From positions 1 through 64,000 of the forward strand of contig WFVA01000063.1 of the NCBI GenBank assembly GCA_015491895.1: a stretch of DNA of 64,000 nt. Reading direction: 5' to 3'. The DNA comes from Albidovulum sp. Lineage in GTDB: Bacteria > Pseudomonadota > Alphaproteobacteria > Rhodobacterales > Rhodobacteraceae. A program made the position numbers and the translations under genes. A model generated the notes under the pieces. That model was not told the origin of the DNA and did not search any database. It saw nothing but the letters and a program-made list of their open reading frames with translations. Every line of letters begins with the position of its first letter. Position 1 is the stretch's first letter. Below, in pieces: positions 8,520 through 17,557 of the stretch.

Positions 8520-11314
8520 TGGCCCAGCCTTTCGAGAAGCGCCGGCACATGCACCTGATCGGATTTGTAATTGCCGGTGAGCACATACATCACCAGATTG
8601 ACTCCGAAGCGATAGGCCATCTCGCGCTGGCGCTCGCCCGTATAGCCCCGCCCGACCGGCAGCAGCGGCGCGCCGGAGCGATCCACCGCCCAGGCCCCGG
8701 CCCAATCGTTGCCGCCGATGATCACCGGGCTCACGCCATCATTGAGATTGCGAAAGGGCATCCCCTCCACCTTCTCCGCATCCGGCGGCGCGGCCTCGGC
8801 CCAGATGGGGCGATCGTAACGGCCGGGGAATGTCTGGATCAGATAGAAGGTGCGTGTGAGCACGTGATCCTCGGGCACCGGCTCAAGCGGCGGGATATCG
8901 AGCGGCAGCGCGAGCGCCTGGAGCTTGCGCCCCTCGGGGGTGGACTGGCCGAGGCCGGAAAGATCGCCATCACGGGTATCGAAGAGGATCATGCCGCCGC
9001 GGCGGAGATATTCGTTGAGCTTTGCATAGGCCTCCTTGGAGGGCAGCGGCTGGCTGGGGCTGATCGGCCAGTAGAGCAGCGGGAAGAGCGAAAGCTCGTC
9101 ACGCTCGAGATCCACGCCCATGGGCAGGCCGGGCTCGACGGATGTGCGGCGATAGAGGATGTCGGAGAGGCCGAGAAGCCCGGCCTCGGAGAGGCGGTCA
9201 AGCTCGCTGTCGCCGGTGATCACATAGGCGAGCGTCACCTTCGCGGCGGCGGCGATGGCGCGGGCTTCGGCGTCGTCAGGCGGAGGGGGGGCACCTTCCT
9301 GCGCCCGGGCGGCCGGTGCGGGGGCAAGTGCGCCAAGGCAGAGGCCGAGGAAGAGCGCGCCGGCCGCAAGCCCGCGGCGCGGCCCGCGCAGGCGGCCCGA
9401 TAGCCAAAGCGAGGCCAGAAGATCGAGCAGCAGAAGCGCCAGAGCGGCGGCGAGGAAGGCGCCCTTGAACCCCGTTTCGCGCAAGGCGGCGATCCCTTCC
9501 ACCGGGATGCGGGCGGGCCATGCGGCAGGCGCGAGCACCGCCCCCTCGCCAAGCACATTGACGGCCAGGCTGCGATCCTCGCCCGCATAGAGGCCGGGGG
9601 GGATTTCCTGCCCCGGCTCCACCGTCGCGATCACTTCCCCCTTCACGACGATCGGCTCGGCCGCGTCCGCAAGCTCGCCGAAGCCATCAAGCCGCTTTTC
9701 GAGCCGCCATTCGGTGCCCGCGAGGCTCTCGGCGCCCGGTGCGCCCTTGCGGGCGGAAACGGCGAGCCGCTCCAGCATCTCCACGAACAGCCTGGAAAGC
9801 GGCAGGCTGGACCATTCCGCATTGGCGGTGACATGAAACAGCACCACCTGCCCCCGGCCGATGCGCTTTCGCGTCACCAGCGGCGTGCCGTCGGCAAGCG
9901 AAGCGATCACGCGGGCGGACAGCGTGGGATCGGGCTCGGCAAGCACCTGTGCGCTCACCTCCACATCCGGCGGGATATCAAGGCCGAAGAAGGGGCTTTC
10001 GGGCGCAAATGGGCGCAGCTTCTTCGGCGTGCCCCAGCTCATGGCGCCGCCCACTACCCGCCCGCCGGCTCTGAGGCGCACCGGCATAAGCGGATCTTCC
10101 GCACCCCGGCTCACATCGCTCGCGGCCAGCTGCGGCCCGGCAAAGCGCACCAGAAGCCCGCCTTTCTCGACCCATTCGCGAAGTGCTTCCTCCTCGCCCG
10201 GCGCGAGCTTCGCCACGTCGGCGAGGATGATCACATCGGGATTCGCGGGCAGGATCTCGTCAAGCCCGCCCTCGAGAAGATCGGCGCTCGGCTCCAGCGC
10301 CTTGCGCAGATAGTGGAGCGGATCGAGAAGATCGAGCCCCTCGCGATCGGCCCGCCCCGCGATCAGCGCCACTTCGCGCCGGCGCAGCGCATCATCGGCA
10401 AGCTGCACCGCGCCCGCCGAGCGCAGGCCGGAAATGGCGAAGCGGGTGATGCGGTTGCGCAGCTCCGCGGGCAGATAAAACCGCGCCTCGGCGCTTTCCG
10501 CGCCCGGCTCGAATCCGGCTTCCACACGGGCAAGCTCCCGCGTTACCCCGGCCGGATCCGGCCCGATTGCCGCGATCACCACTTCGAGCGGCCCCTCGGC
10601 GCGGCTCCTGAGCACATCCATCGCGATCTCGCCCTCCTCGAAGCGCACCGCGCCGAGCCCGAGCACCGGGCGCGGGCTTTCGATCACCCGCACCAAACCA
10701 TGCGCCTCGAGCGCGGCAAGGAGAGGCGCGCGGCTTTCGCGGGCGAGGCCGTCGGAAAGCCAGACGGTATCGAAATCGCCTTCATCCGAGAGGGCAGTGA
10801 TCCATTGGGGCGAAGGCGTTGGTGCCCAGGGCGTGGGCTGAAGGCCCGCAAGGCGGCGCTGCCAGGCCTCCGCCCCCTGAAAGGGCAGAGGGCCTTCGGG
10901 CAGATCGGCAAGCATCACGACGGCCACCGGGCGCCCGTCCGCTCCGGCCTCTTCCAGCAGCGCATCCATGCGCTCGATTCGCCGGGCCCAGCCGGCGGCA
11001 TCGGCCCAGGAGCCATCGGCGAGGATGAGGAGCGGGCCGCTCCCGGGCTGCTCGGCGCGCGGATTGAGCACCGGCCCGGCAAAGCCGATGATCGCCGCCG
11101 CCAGCGCCGCCATGCGCAGCAGGAGGAGCCACCAGGGAGTCTTGTCGGTTTCGTTTTCATCGTCTTGAAGGCCGAGCAGAAGCGCGACGCCGGGGAATCG
11201 GCGGCGGATCGGTGCCGGCGGCACGGCGCGCAGCAGGAGCCAGAGGACCGGCAGCAGAAGAAAGCCGAGCAGGATCAGGGGGGCGGTGAAGCCGATGGGG
11301 CCGATCGTGAACAT
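8516..11314 (-). CDS. DUF4159 domain protein with BatA-like N-terminus
   Basis: A 932-residue membrane protein. The N-terminus has a BatA-like hydrophobic pair (about 8-30 and 58-78) and is followed by a long periplasmic or cytosolic region with a von Willebrand-like fold. Two hydrophobic segments lie near 640-690. The C-terminal 250 residues form the DUF4159 domain (VTLAYVITGDSELDRLSEAGLLGLSDIL onward, with YWPISPSQP and FDTRDGD). It is the third gene of the MoxR operon; its ATG overlaps the DUF58 stop as TGATG, and its stop overlaps the next ATG. The precise function is not established for this family. Confidence 0.85.
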   Translation of the reverse strand: MFTIGPIGFTAPLILLGFLLLPVLWLLLRAVPPAPIRRRFPGVALLLGLQDDENETDKTPWWLLLLRMAALAAAIIGFAGPVLNPRAEQPGSGPLLILADGSWADAAGWARRIERMDALLEEAGADGRPVAVVMLADLPEGPLPFQGAEAWQRRLAGLQPTPWAPTPSPQWITALSDEGDFDTVWLSDGLARESRAPLLAALEAHGLVRVIESPRPVLGLGAVRFEEGEIAMDVLRSRAEGPLEVVIAAIGPDPAGVTRELARVEAGFEPGAESAEARFYLPAELRNRITRFAISGLRSAGAVQLADDALRRREVALIAGRADREGLDLLDPLHYLRKALEPSADLLEGGLDEILPANPDVIILADVAKLAPGEEEALREWVEKGGLLVRFAGPQLAASDVSRGAEDPLMPVRLRAGGRVVGGAMSWGTPKKLRPFAPESPFFGLDIPPDVEVSAQVLAEPDPTLSARVIASLADGTPLVTRKRIGRGQVVLFHVTANAEWSSLPLSRLFVEMLERLAVSARKGAPGAESLAGTEWRLEKRLDGFGELADAAEPIVVKGEVIATVEPGQEIPPGLYAGEDRSLAVNVLGEGAVLAPAAWPARIPVEGIAALRETGFKGAFLAAALALLLLDLLASLWLSGRLRGPRRGLAAGALFLGLCLGALAPAPAARAQEGAPPPPDDAEARAIAAAAKVTLAYVITGDSELDRLSEAGLLGLSDILYRRTSVEPGLPMGVDLERDELSLFPLLYWPISPSQPLPSKEAYAKLNEYLRRGGMILFDTRDGDLSGLGQSTPEGRKLQALALPLDIPPLEPVPEDHVLTRTFYLIQTFPGRYDRPIWAEAAPPDAEKVEGMPFRNLNDGVSPVIIGGNDWAGAWAVDRSGAPLLPVGRGYTGERQREMAYRFGVNLVMYVLTGNYKSDQVHVPALLERLGQ

Positions 11315-12192
11315 CAGCGCCTCCGCTCCAGCGCGCCATAGAGCCACAGCAGGGCGGCCGAGGCGGGCGCGTCGGTGTGGTGGCAGAGATATTGCCAGCC
11401 GCTGCGGGCGGCGAGATCGGCGAGCAGGGCCTTGCGGGCGGCGAGGCGTTCGAGATAGCGGGCGCGCAGATTGCCGGCCTTTTTCGTTTCATGGCTGAGC
11501 ACACCGCCCATGCTCTCGAAGATGGTGCGCCCCTCGAAGGGGAAGGCTTCCTCCTGCGGATCGAGGATCTGCAACAGCGCCCCGCGCACGCCGCGCGATG
11601 CCGCCTGCGAGAGGGCAGCTTCGAAGGGCGCGGGATCGCCGAGGAAATCGGAGATCATCACCACGTTGGTATTGGCCCCGAGCCCGTCCATCACGGGCGC
11701 GCCATATTCGCCGCGCTCATCCTGCGAGAGCAGAGCGGCGGCCAGGGGCGTGAGCTGGTGCTCGCCCATGCGCGGCGGGAAGGGGGCCCCGAGAAGCCCC
11801 ACCCGTTCGCCGCCGCGCAGCAGGAGGGAAGCCGCAGCCATCGCCAGAAGCTGCGCGCGCTCCCTCTTGGCGGGCAGATCCGGCGAGGAGGTGAAATCCA
11901 TTGCCCGGGCATCATCGACCCAAAAAAGAACCGTCTGCGCCGCCTGCCATTCCTTCTGACGGATGAAATGCGCATCGGAGCGCGCCGAGCGGCGCCAGTC
12001 GATATGGCGGGCCTCGTCGCCCTCATGGGCGGGGCGGTATTGCCAGAATTCATCCCCCTGCCCGGCGCGCCGCCGCCCGTGCTCGCCCGCAAGCACCGTG
12101 GCCGCGAGGCGCTCGGCATGGGCCAGGAGCGGCGGCAGGCGGGCCGAAAGTTCGGCCGCGTCCCGGCGAAGGAGGGCGGAGGCCTGGCTCAT
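11314..12192 (-). CDS. DUF58 domain protein
   Basis: A 292-residue soluble protein carrying the DUF58 hallmark near residues 52-72 (YRPAHEGDEARHIDWRRSAR). It also has the degenerate von Willebrand A-type core that follows (TVLFWVDDARAMDF, VVMISDFLGD). DUF58 proteins almost always accompany MoxR ATPases and are thought to act as adaptors or substrates in complex assembly. The gene start overlaps the moxR stop by ATGA. Without a transmembrane segment it is the short form of the family. Confidence 0.88.
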   Translation of the reverse strand: MSQASALLRRDAAELSARLPPLLAHAERLAATVLAGEHGRRRAGQGDEFWQYRPAHEGDEARHIDWRRSARSDAHFIRQKEWQAAQTVLFWVDDARAMDFTSSPDLPAKRERAQLLAMAAASLLLRGGERVGLLGAPFPPRMGEHQLTPLAAALLSQDERGEYGAPVMDGLGANTNVVMISDFLGDPAPFEAALSQAASRGVRGALLQILDPQEEAFPFEGRTIFESMGGVLSHETKKAGNLRARYLERLAARKALLADLAARSGWQYLCHHTDAPASAALLWLYGALERRR

Positions 12193-13211
12193 GCGGCCGC
12201 CTCGCCCGCTCCGGTGACGCGATCGGCGGTGCGCTCGATCAGTTCGGAAAGATCGATGCCCTGCGCTCTCGCGGCGAATGTGAGCGCCATGCGGTGCTTC
12301 AGCACCGGCAGCGCAAGCGCGCGCACATCATCGGCATTGGGCGCAAGGCGGCCATCGATGAGAGCGGCGGCGCGCACCATCAGCATCAGCGCCTGCGCCG
12401 CGCGCGGCCCGGGGCCCCAGGCCACATGCTCCTGCACCTCCAGCGGCGCGGTGATGTCGTCCGGGCGGCAGGAACGCACCAGATCGAGGATCAGATCCAC
12501 CACGCTTTCGCCAACCGGCATCCGCCGCAACAGCCGCTGCGCCGCGATCAGCTCCTCGGCGGTGAAAACCTGCTCGGCCGCGCTTTCCTCCGCGCCGGTG
12601 GTGGCGAGGATGATCTCGCGCTCCGTATCGCGATCGGGGTATTGCACATCGATCTCCACGAGGAAGCGATCGAGCTGGGCTTCGGGCAGGGGATAGGTGC
12701 CTTCCTGCTCGATCGGGTTTTGCGTGGCGAACACGTGGAACGGCGCACCGAGGCGGTGATGCTGGCCGGCGATCGTCACCTCATGCTCCTGCATCGCCTG
12801 CAGGAGCGCCGACTGGGTGCGGGGGCTGGCGCGGTTGATCTCGTCGGCCAGCAGCAGCTGGCAGAAGATCGGCCCCTTGATGAAGCGGAAGGCGCGGCTG
12901 CCGTCGGGGCCGGTTTCGAGCACCTCGGAGCCGAGGATATCGGCCGGCATCAGATCGGGCGTGAACTGGATGCGCGCGCCCTCGAGGCCCATCACGGTGG
13001 AAAGCGTATCGACAAGGCGCGTCTTGCCGAGGCCGGGCACGCCCACGAGCAGCCCGTGCCCGCCCGAAAGCAGCGCCGAAAGCGTGAGATCGACAACCTC
13101 TTCCTGACCGATGAAGCGGCGCGCGATGCTCTGGCGTGCCTCGGCGATCTTCCCGCCGAGCGCCTCGATTTCGGCGACAAGATCTTCACCGCCCGCTTTT
13201 TCTTCACTCAT
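12189..13211 (-). CDS. MoxR family AAA+ ATPase
   Basis: A 340-residue AAA+ ATPase of the MoxR/RavA clade. Walker A is GVPGLGKT (57-64), Walker B is LLLADEIN and sensor 1 lies in FATQNPIEQEGTYPLPEAQLDRF, a block diagnostic for MoxR. The C-terminal lid follows (RAAQALMLMVRAAALIDGR). MoxR ATPases act as chaperones in maturing or inserting cofactors into partner complexes, usually with DUF58 and VWA proteins, which are the next genes here. It is the first gene of a four-gene operon with overlapping start/stop codons, divergent from the DUF1285 gene. Confidence 0.92.
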   Translation of the reverse strand: MSEEKAGGEDLVAEIEALGGKIAEARQSIARRFIGQEEVVDLTLSALLSGGHGLLVGVPGLGKTRLVDTLSTVMGLEGARIQFTPDLMPADILGSEVLETGPDGSRAFRFIKGPIFCQLLLADEINRASPRTQSALLQAMQEHEVTIAGQHHRLGAPFHVFATQNPIEQEGTYPLPEAQLDRFLVEIDVQYPDRDTEREIILATTGAEESAAEQVFTAEELIAAQRLLRRMPVGESVVDLILDLVRSCRPDDITAPLEVQEHVAWGPGPRAAQALMLMVRAAALIDGRLAPNADDVRALALPVLKHRMALTFAARAQGIDLSELIERTADRVTGAGEAAA

Positions 13212-13286
13212 GATGGCATTGCTCCCGTTTCAAGGTTATGTTGCCATTAAAGGCCGAAAGGACGCAAAGCACAAACGGCAAAAGCG

Positions 13287-13898
13287 ATGGCGAATGAAAA
13301 GATCGTGAAGGCAGAGCAGAAACCATCCACCGAGAGCCTTGCGGCGGCGGCGAAAGAAGCGGCGACGGCGGCTTCCGGCGGCGGATTGCCGCCGGTGCAC
13401 CTGTGGGATCCGCCGTTTTGCGGCGATCTCGATATCCGCATCGCCCGGGACGGCAGTTGGCATTACCTCGGCACGCCGATCGGGCGGCCCGAGCTGGTGC
13501 GCCTCTTTTCCACCATTCTCAAGCGGGAAGGGGATGCGTATTTCCTCGTGACGCCTGTCGAGAAGGTGCGCATCCGGGTGGACGACGCGCCTTTCGTGGC
13601 GGTGGATTTCACCGCCGAGGGCACGGGGCGCGATCAGGTGATCACCTTCACCACGAATGTGGGCGATGAAACCACCGCCGGCCCCGAACATCCGGTCCGG
13701 GTGGAGCGCGATGAGAAGACGGGCGAGCCCGCGCCCTATGTGCATGTGCGCGCGGGGCTGGAGGCGCTCATCGACCGCAAGAGCTTCTACCGCCTGGCCG
13801 AGATCAGCAGCCATCATGAACTGGATGGCGAAAGCTGGTTCGGGCTGTGGTCCGGCGGGGTGTTCTTTCCGATGATCCCTTCGCGCGAGCTGCCCTGA
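13287..13898 (+). CDS. DUF1285 domain protein
   Basis: A 203-residue soluble protein. After a low-complexity Ala-rich N-terminus, the DUF1285 core begins near residue 38 with VHLWDPPFCGDLDIRIARDGSWHY in which the G-x-I-x-M/A-R-DG-W-Y/F pattern of the family is visible. It continues through the PI-R-E-LVRLFSTILKREGD block and VRIRVDDAPFVAVD. Structures of the family show two beta-domains, but the biochemical role is unknown. The next gene starts two bases after its stop, so the two are likely co-transcribed. Confidence 0.85.
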   Translation: MANEKIVKAEQKPSTESLAAAAKEAATAASGGGLPPVHLWDPPFCGDLDIRIARDGSWHYLGTPIGRPELVRLFSTILKREGDAYFLVTPVEKVRIRVDDAPFVAVDFTAEGTGRDQVITFTTNVGDETTAGPEHPVRVERDEKTGEPAPYVHVRAGLEALIDRKSFYRLAEISSHHELDGESWFGLWSGGVFFPMIPSRELP

Positions 13899-13900
13899 CG

Positions 13901-14656
13901 ATGCCGCTCTTTGCTGCCAATCTCACGCTCCTCTTCAAGGAGTATCCGATGATGGAGCGCTTCGCCGCGGCGCGCGAGGCGGGCTTCGAGGCGGTTGAGG
14001 TGCTTTTCCCCTACGATCACCCCATCCCCGAGATCCGCGCGGCGCTGAGGCTCAACGAGCTTGATCTGGTGCTGATCAACTGCCCCCCGCCCAACTGGAC
14101 AGGCGGCGATCGCGGCTATGCGGCGGTGCCGGGGCTTTCGGAGCGTTTCCGCCGCGATTTCCGCCGTACGATGCGGGTGGCGCAGGCGCTGAAGCCGAGG
14201 CACGTGCATGTGATGGCGGGGCGGGCCAGCGGAATGGTGGCGCGCGCCACCTTCATCGAGAATCTGCGCTGGGCCGCCGACGAGGCACCGGGGCAGAGCC
14301 TCACCATAGAGCCCATAAACACGGGCGACATACCGGGCTATTTCCTCGACGATTTCGATCTGGCGGCGGAAATCCTCGATGCGGTGGAGCGCCCGAACGT
14401 CAACCTTCAGTTCGACACTTACCACGCGCAGATGATCACCGGCGACATGTGCGCCACCTGGGAGGCGCATGGGCACCGCGCGGTGCATGTGCAGGTGGGC
14501 GGGCCGCCCAAGCGCCATGAGCCGAGCGAGGGCGAGATCGATCACGCGGCCTTCTTCGCCCGTCTTGATGCGGAAGGGTATGATGGTTTCGTGAGCGGCG
14601 AATACCACCCGAAAGGGCACACGGAAGAGGGGCTTGGCTGGATCGCCAGCGCCTGA
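13901..14656 (+). CDS. Hydroxypyruvate isomerase-like TIM-barrel protein
   Basis: A 251-residue AP-endonuclease-2 type TIM barrel of the Hyi/OtnI class. Diagnostic blocks are ANLTLLFKEYPMMERFAAAREAGFEAVEVLFPYD at the N-terminus, the metal-site glutamate in TIEPIN, QFDTYHAQMITGD, and GEYHPKG at the end. Such enzymes isomerise hydroxypyruvate/tartronate semialdehyde or related keto-sugar acids. Glycolate oxidation (glcDEF in this window) makes glyoxylate, which can lead to tartronate semialdehyde, so a metabolic link is possible but not shown. The substrate cannot be told from sequence. Confidence 0.85.
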   Translation: MPLFAANLTLLFKEYPMMERFAAAREAGFEAVEVLFPYDHPIPEIRAALRLNELDLVLINCPPPNWTGGDRGYAAVPGLSERFRRDFRRTMRVAQALKPRHVHVMAGRASGMVARATFIENLRWAADEAPGQSLTIEPINTGDIPGYFLDDFDLAAEILDAVERPNVNLQFDTYHAQMITGDMCATWEAHGHRAVHVQVGGPPKRHEPSEGEIDHAAFFARLDAEGYDGFVSGEYHPKGHTEEGLGWIASA

Positions 14657-14689
14657 GGCCCGGCCTCATGGGGGCGGCAAGGGCAGGAT

Positions 14690-14722
14690 GCCTCGGGCGG
14701 GGATATTCATGAGCCAGTGATG
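14690..14722 (+). repeat. Dispersed TATTT repeat copy
   Basis: GCCTCGGGCGGGGATATTCATGAGCCAGTGATG-type copy (33 bases) lying between two convergent genes, the isomerase-like gene and polA. It differs from the best copies at several positions but keeps the GGCGGGGATATT core and the AGCCAGTGATG end. Confidence 0.6.
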
Positions 14723-14731
14723 CGGGCGGGC

Positions 14732-17557
14732 TCAATGGGTCTCGGCCCAGTTCCGCCCGACGCCGGTATCCACCGTGAGCGGCACATCGAGGCGGACGGC
14801 CGGCTGCGGCGCGCCTTCCATCACCTTGCGGGCGCGGGCGATGGTTTCTTCCACCGCCGGTTCCTCGACCTCGAAGATCAGTTCGTCATGCACCTGCAGG
14901 AGCATCTTCGCAGGAAGATCGGCGATGGCTTCGGGCATGCGCACCATGGCGCGGCGGATCACATCGGCCGCCGTGCCCTGGATCGGGGCATTGATCGCGG
15001 CGCGGCGCGCAAAGCCGGCGCGCGGGCCGCGCGCGGTGATTTCGGGGGTGTGGATGCGCCGGCCGAAGAGGGTCTGCACGTAGCCGTGTTCCTTCGCGAA
15101 GGCGATGGTCTCATCCATGTAGCTGCGGATACCGGGGAAACGCTCGAAATAGGTATCGATGAAGGCCTGTGCCTCGGAGCGGGGGATGCGCAGGTTGCGC
15201 GCGAGGCCGAAGGCGGAGATACCGTAGATCACGCCGAAATTGATCGCCTTGGCGCGGCGGCGGATTTCGGGGGTCATTTCCTCGAGCGGGACGTCGAACA
15301 TCTCCGAAGCCGTCATGGCATGGATGTCGAGCCCCTGGCGGAAGGCCTCCTTCAGGGCCTCGATATCGGCGATATGGGCGAGGATGCGCAGCTCGATCTG
15401 GGAATAATCGAGGCTGACGAGCCTGTGGCCCTCTTCCGCCACGAAAGCCTCGCGGATGCGCCGGCCTTCCTCGGTGCGCACGGGGATGTTTTGCAGATTG
15501 GGATCTGTGGAGGCGAGGCGCCCGGTGGTGGCACCGGCGATCACGTAGGAGGTATGGACGCGGCCCGTTTCGGGGTGAATATGCTCCTGAAGCGCATCGG
15601 TGTAGGTGCTCTTGAGCTTGGCGAGCTGGCGCCAGTCAAGCACCTTGGCGGCCAGTTCGGAGCCCTCGGCGGCGAGATCCTCGAGCACGTCGGCGCCGGT
15701 GGCATAGGCGCCCGTCTTGCCCTTCTTGCCGCCCGATAGGCCCTGTTTCACGAACAGGATCTCGCCCAGCTGCCTGGGGCTGGCGACATTGAATTCCTCG
15801 CCCGCGAGCGCATGGATCTCGGCCTCCAGTTCGGCCATCTTCTGCGCGAATGTATTGGACATGCGCGCCAGCACGTCGCGATCGACCTTCACGCCGGCCA
15901 TCTCCATTTCCGCCAGCACCGGCACCAGGGGGCGCTCTTCGGTTTCGTAGATGGTGGTGGCGCGGCTGCGCGCGAGGCGGGGCTTCAGCACATGCCACAG
16001 GCGGGCGGTGATATCGGCATCCTCGGCGGCGTATTTCACCGCGTCCTCCAGCGGGACCTTGTCGAAGGTGATGGCGGATTTGCCGGAGCCCAGAAGCGGC
16101 TTGATCGGGATCGGGGTGTGGCCGAGGTATCTTTCGCTGAGCACATCCATGCCGTGGCCATGCAGGCCGGCGTTCTGGGCGTAGGAAAGCAGCATGGTAT
16201 CATCGATCGGGGCCACGCTGATGCCGTGGCGGGCGAAGATCTTGGCGTCATATTTCATGTTCTGCCCGATCTTCAGGATCGCGGGATCCTCGAGCACGGG
16301 CTTGAGCATGGCGAGCGCCTCGCCCATCGGCATCTGCCCTTCGGCCAGCGCGTCCGAGGCGAAGAGATCCTCGCCCGCGTGGGCCTTGTGCGCAAGCGGG
16401 ATGTAGCAGGCGCGCCCGGGCTCGATACAGAGCGAAATGCCGACAAGATCGGCGCGCATTTCGTCAAGCCCGGTTGTTTCGGTATCCACCGCCACGCGGC
16501 CCGCCTCGCGGATCGCATCGATCCAGGCCTGAAGGGCGGCGGTATCGCCCACATGCTCGTAGCTATCGGGAAAAGGGACATCGGCAGCCGAGGCCCCCGC
16601 CTCCCCGGCCGTATCCTTGCCTTCTGCCTGCGAGCCGGCCTCGCGCACCACCGGCATTTCCGGCGGCTCGAGCCCGAGCCACTTCGCCACCCGATTCGTG
16701 AGCGTGCGGAACTCCATCCGGCCCAGGAAATCGAACAGCACCTCGGGATCGGGCGGCTTCACCTCGAGATCATCGAGGGTGACATGCAGGGGCACGTGAT
16801 CGTCAAGCTTCACGAGTTCGCGCGAAAGGCGGATCTGATCGGCGAAATTGATCAGGGTTTCGCGCCGCTTGGGCTGCCTGATCTCCTCGGCATGGGCGAG
16901 GAGATTGTCGAGATCGCCGTATTCGCGGATGAGAAGCGCCGCCGTCTTCACCCCGATCCCGGGGGCGCCTGGGATGTTGTCGGTGCTGTCGCCCGCAAGC
17001 GCCTGCACGTCCACCACCCGCTCGGGCGGCACGCCGAATTTCGCCTCCACCTCCTCGGGGCCGATCAGCACGTTCTTCATCGGATCGAGCATCTCGATGC
17101 CGGGGCGGATGAGCTGCATCAGATCCTTGTCGGAGCTGACGATGGTGACGCGCCCGCCCGCCTCATGCGCCTCGCGCGCAAGCGTGGCGATGATGTCGTC
17201 CGCCTCGTAGCCCTCCTCCTCGATGCAGGCCACGTTGAAGGCGCGGGTGGCCTCGCGGATGAGCGGGAACTGGGGCACCAGATCCTCGGGCGGCGGGGGG
17301 CGGTTGGCCTTGTATTCCGGGAAGATCTCGTTGCGAAAGGTGACGCCCGAGTAATCGAACACCACCGCCGCATGGGTGGGCGCATCCGGCCCCTCAGCCT
17401 CGATCAGGTATTTCAGCAGCATGTTGCAGAAACCGGCCACCGCGCCGATCGGCAGGCCGTCGGATTTGCGGGTGAGGGGCGGGAGCGCGTGGAAGGCGCG
17501 GTAGATGAAGCCGGAGCCGTCGAAGAGGCGCAGATGGTGGCCCTTGCCGAATGTCAT
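14732..17557 (-). CDS. polA: DNA polymerase I
   Basis: A 941-residue full-length Pol I used in DNA repair and Okazaki fragment maturation. The N-terminal 5'-nuclease domain (about 1-300) has the metal-binding acidic blocks (VVFDYSG, EGYEADDIIA, SSDKDLMQL, GDSTDNIPG). The 3'-5' exonuclease domain retains DTETTGLDE, so proofreading is likely active. The polymerase domain has DYSQIELR (motif A), KAINFGVIYG (motif B) and VHDELIFE (motif C). The ATG at 17557 overlaps the stop of the upstream AAA+ ATPase gene as ATGA, an unusual coupling. Confidence 0.96.
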   Translation of the reverse strand: MTFGKGHHLRLFDGSGFIYRAFHALPPLTRKSDGLPIGAVAGFCNMLLKYLIEAEGPDAPTHAAVVFDYSGVTFRNEIFPEYKANRPPPPEDLVPQFPLIREATRAFNVACIEEEGYEADDIIATLAREAHEAGGRVTIVSSDKDLMQLIRPGIEMLDPMKNVLIGPEEVEAKFGVPPERVVDVQALAGDSTDNIPGAPGIGVKTAALLIREYGDLDNLLAHAEEIRQPKRRETLINFADQIRLSRELVKLDDHVPLHVTLDDLEVKPPDPEVLFDFLGRMEFRTLTNRVAKWLGLEPPEMPVVREAGSQAEGKDTAGEAGASAADVPFPDSYEHVGDTAALQAWIDAIREAGRVAVDTETTGLDEMRADLVGISLCIEPGRACYIPLAHKAHAGEDLFASDALAEGQMPMGEALAMLKPVLEDPAILKIGQNMKYDAKIFARHGISVAPIDDTMLLSYAQNAGLHGHGMDVLSERYLGHTPIPIKPLLGSGKSAITFDKVPLEDAVKYAAEDADITARLWHVLKPRLARSRATTIYETEERPLVPVLAEMEMAGVKVDRDVLARMSNTFAQKMAELEAEIHALAGEEFNVASPRQLGEILFVKQGLSGGKKGKTGAYATGADVLEDLAAEGSELAAKVLDWRQLAKLKSTYTDALQEHIHPETGRVHTSYVIAGATTGRLASTDPNLQNIPVRTEEGRRIREAFVAEEGHRLVSLDYSQIELRILAHIADIEALKEAFRQGLDIHAMTASEMFDVPLEEMTPEIRRRAKAINFGVIYGISAFGLARNLRIPRSEAQAFIDTYFERFPGIRSYMDETIAFAKEHGYVQTLFGRRIHTPEITARGPRAGFARRAAINAPIQGTAADVIRRAMVRMPEAIADLPAKMLLQVHDELIFEVEEPAVEETIARARKVMEGAPQPAVRLDVPLTVDTGVGRNWAETH

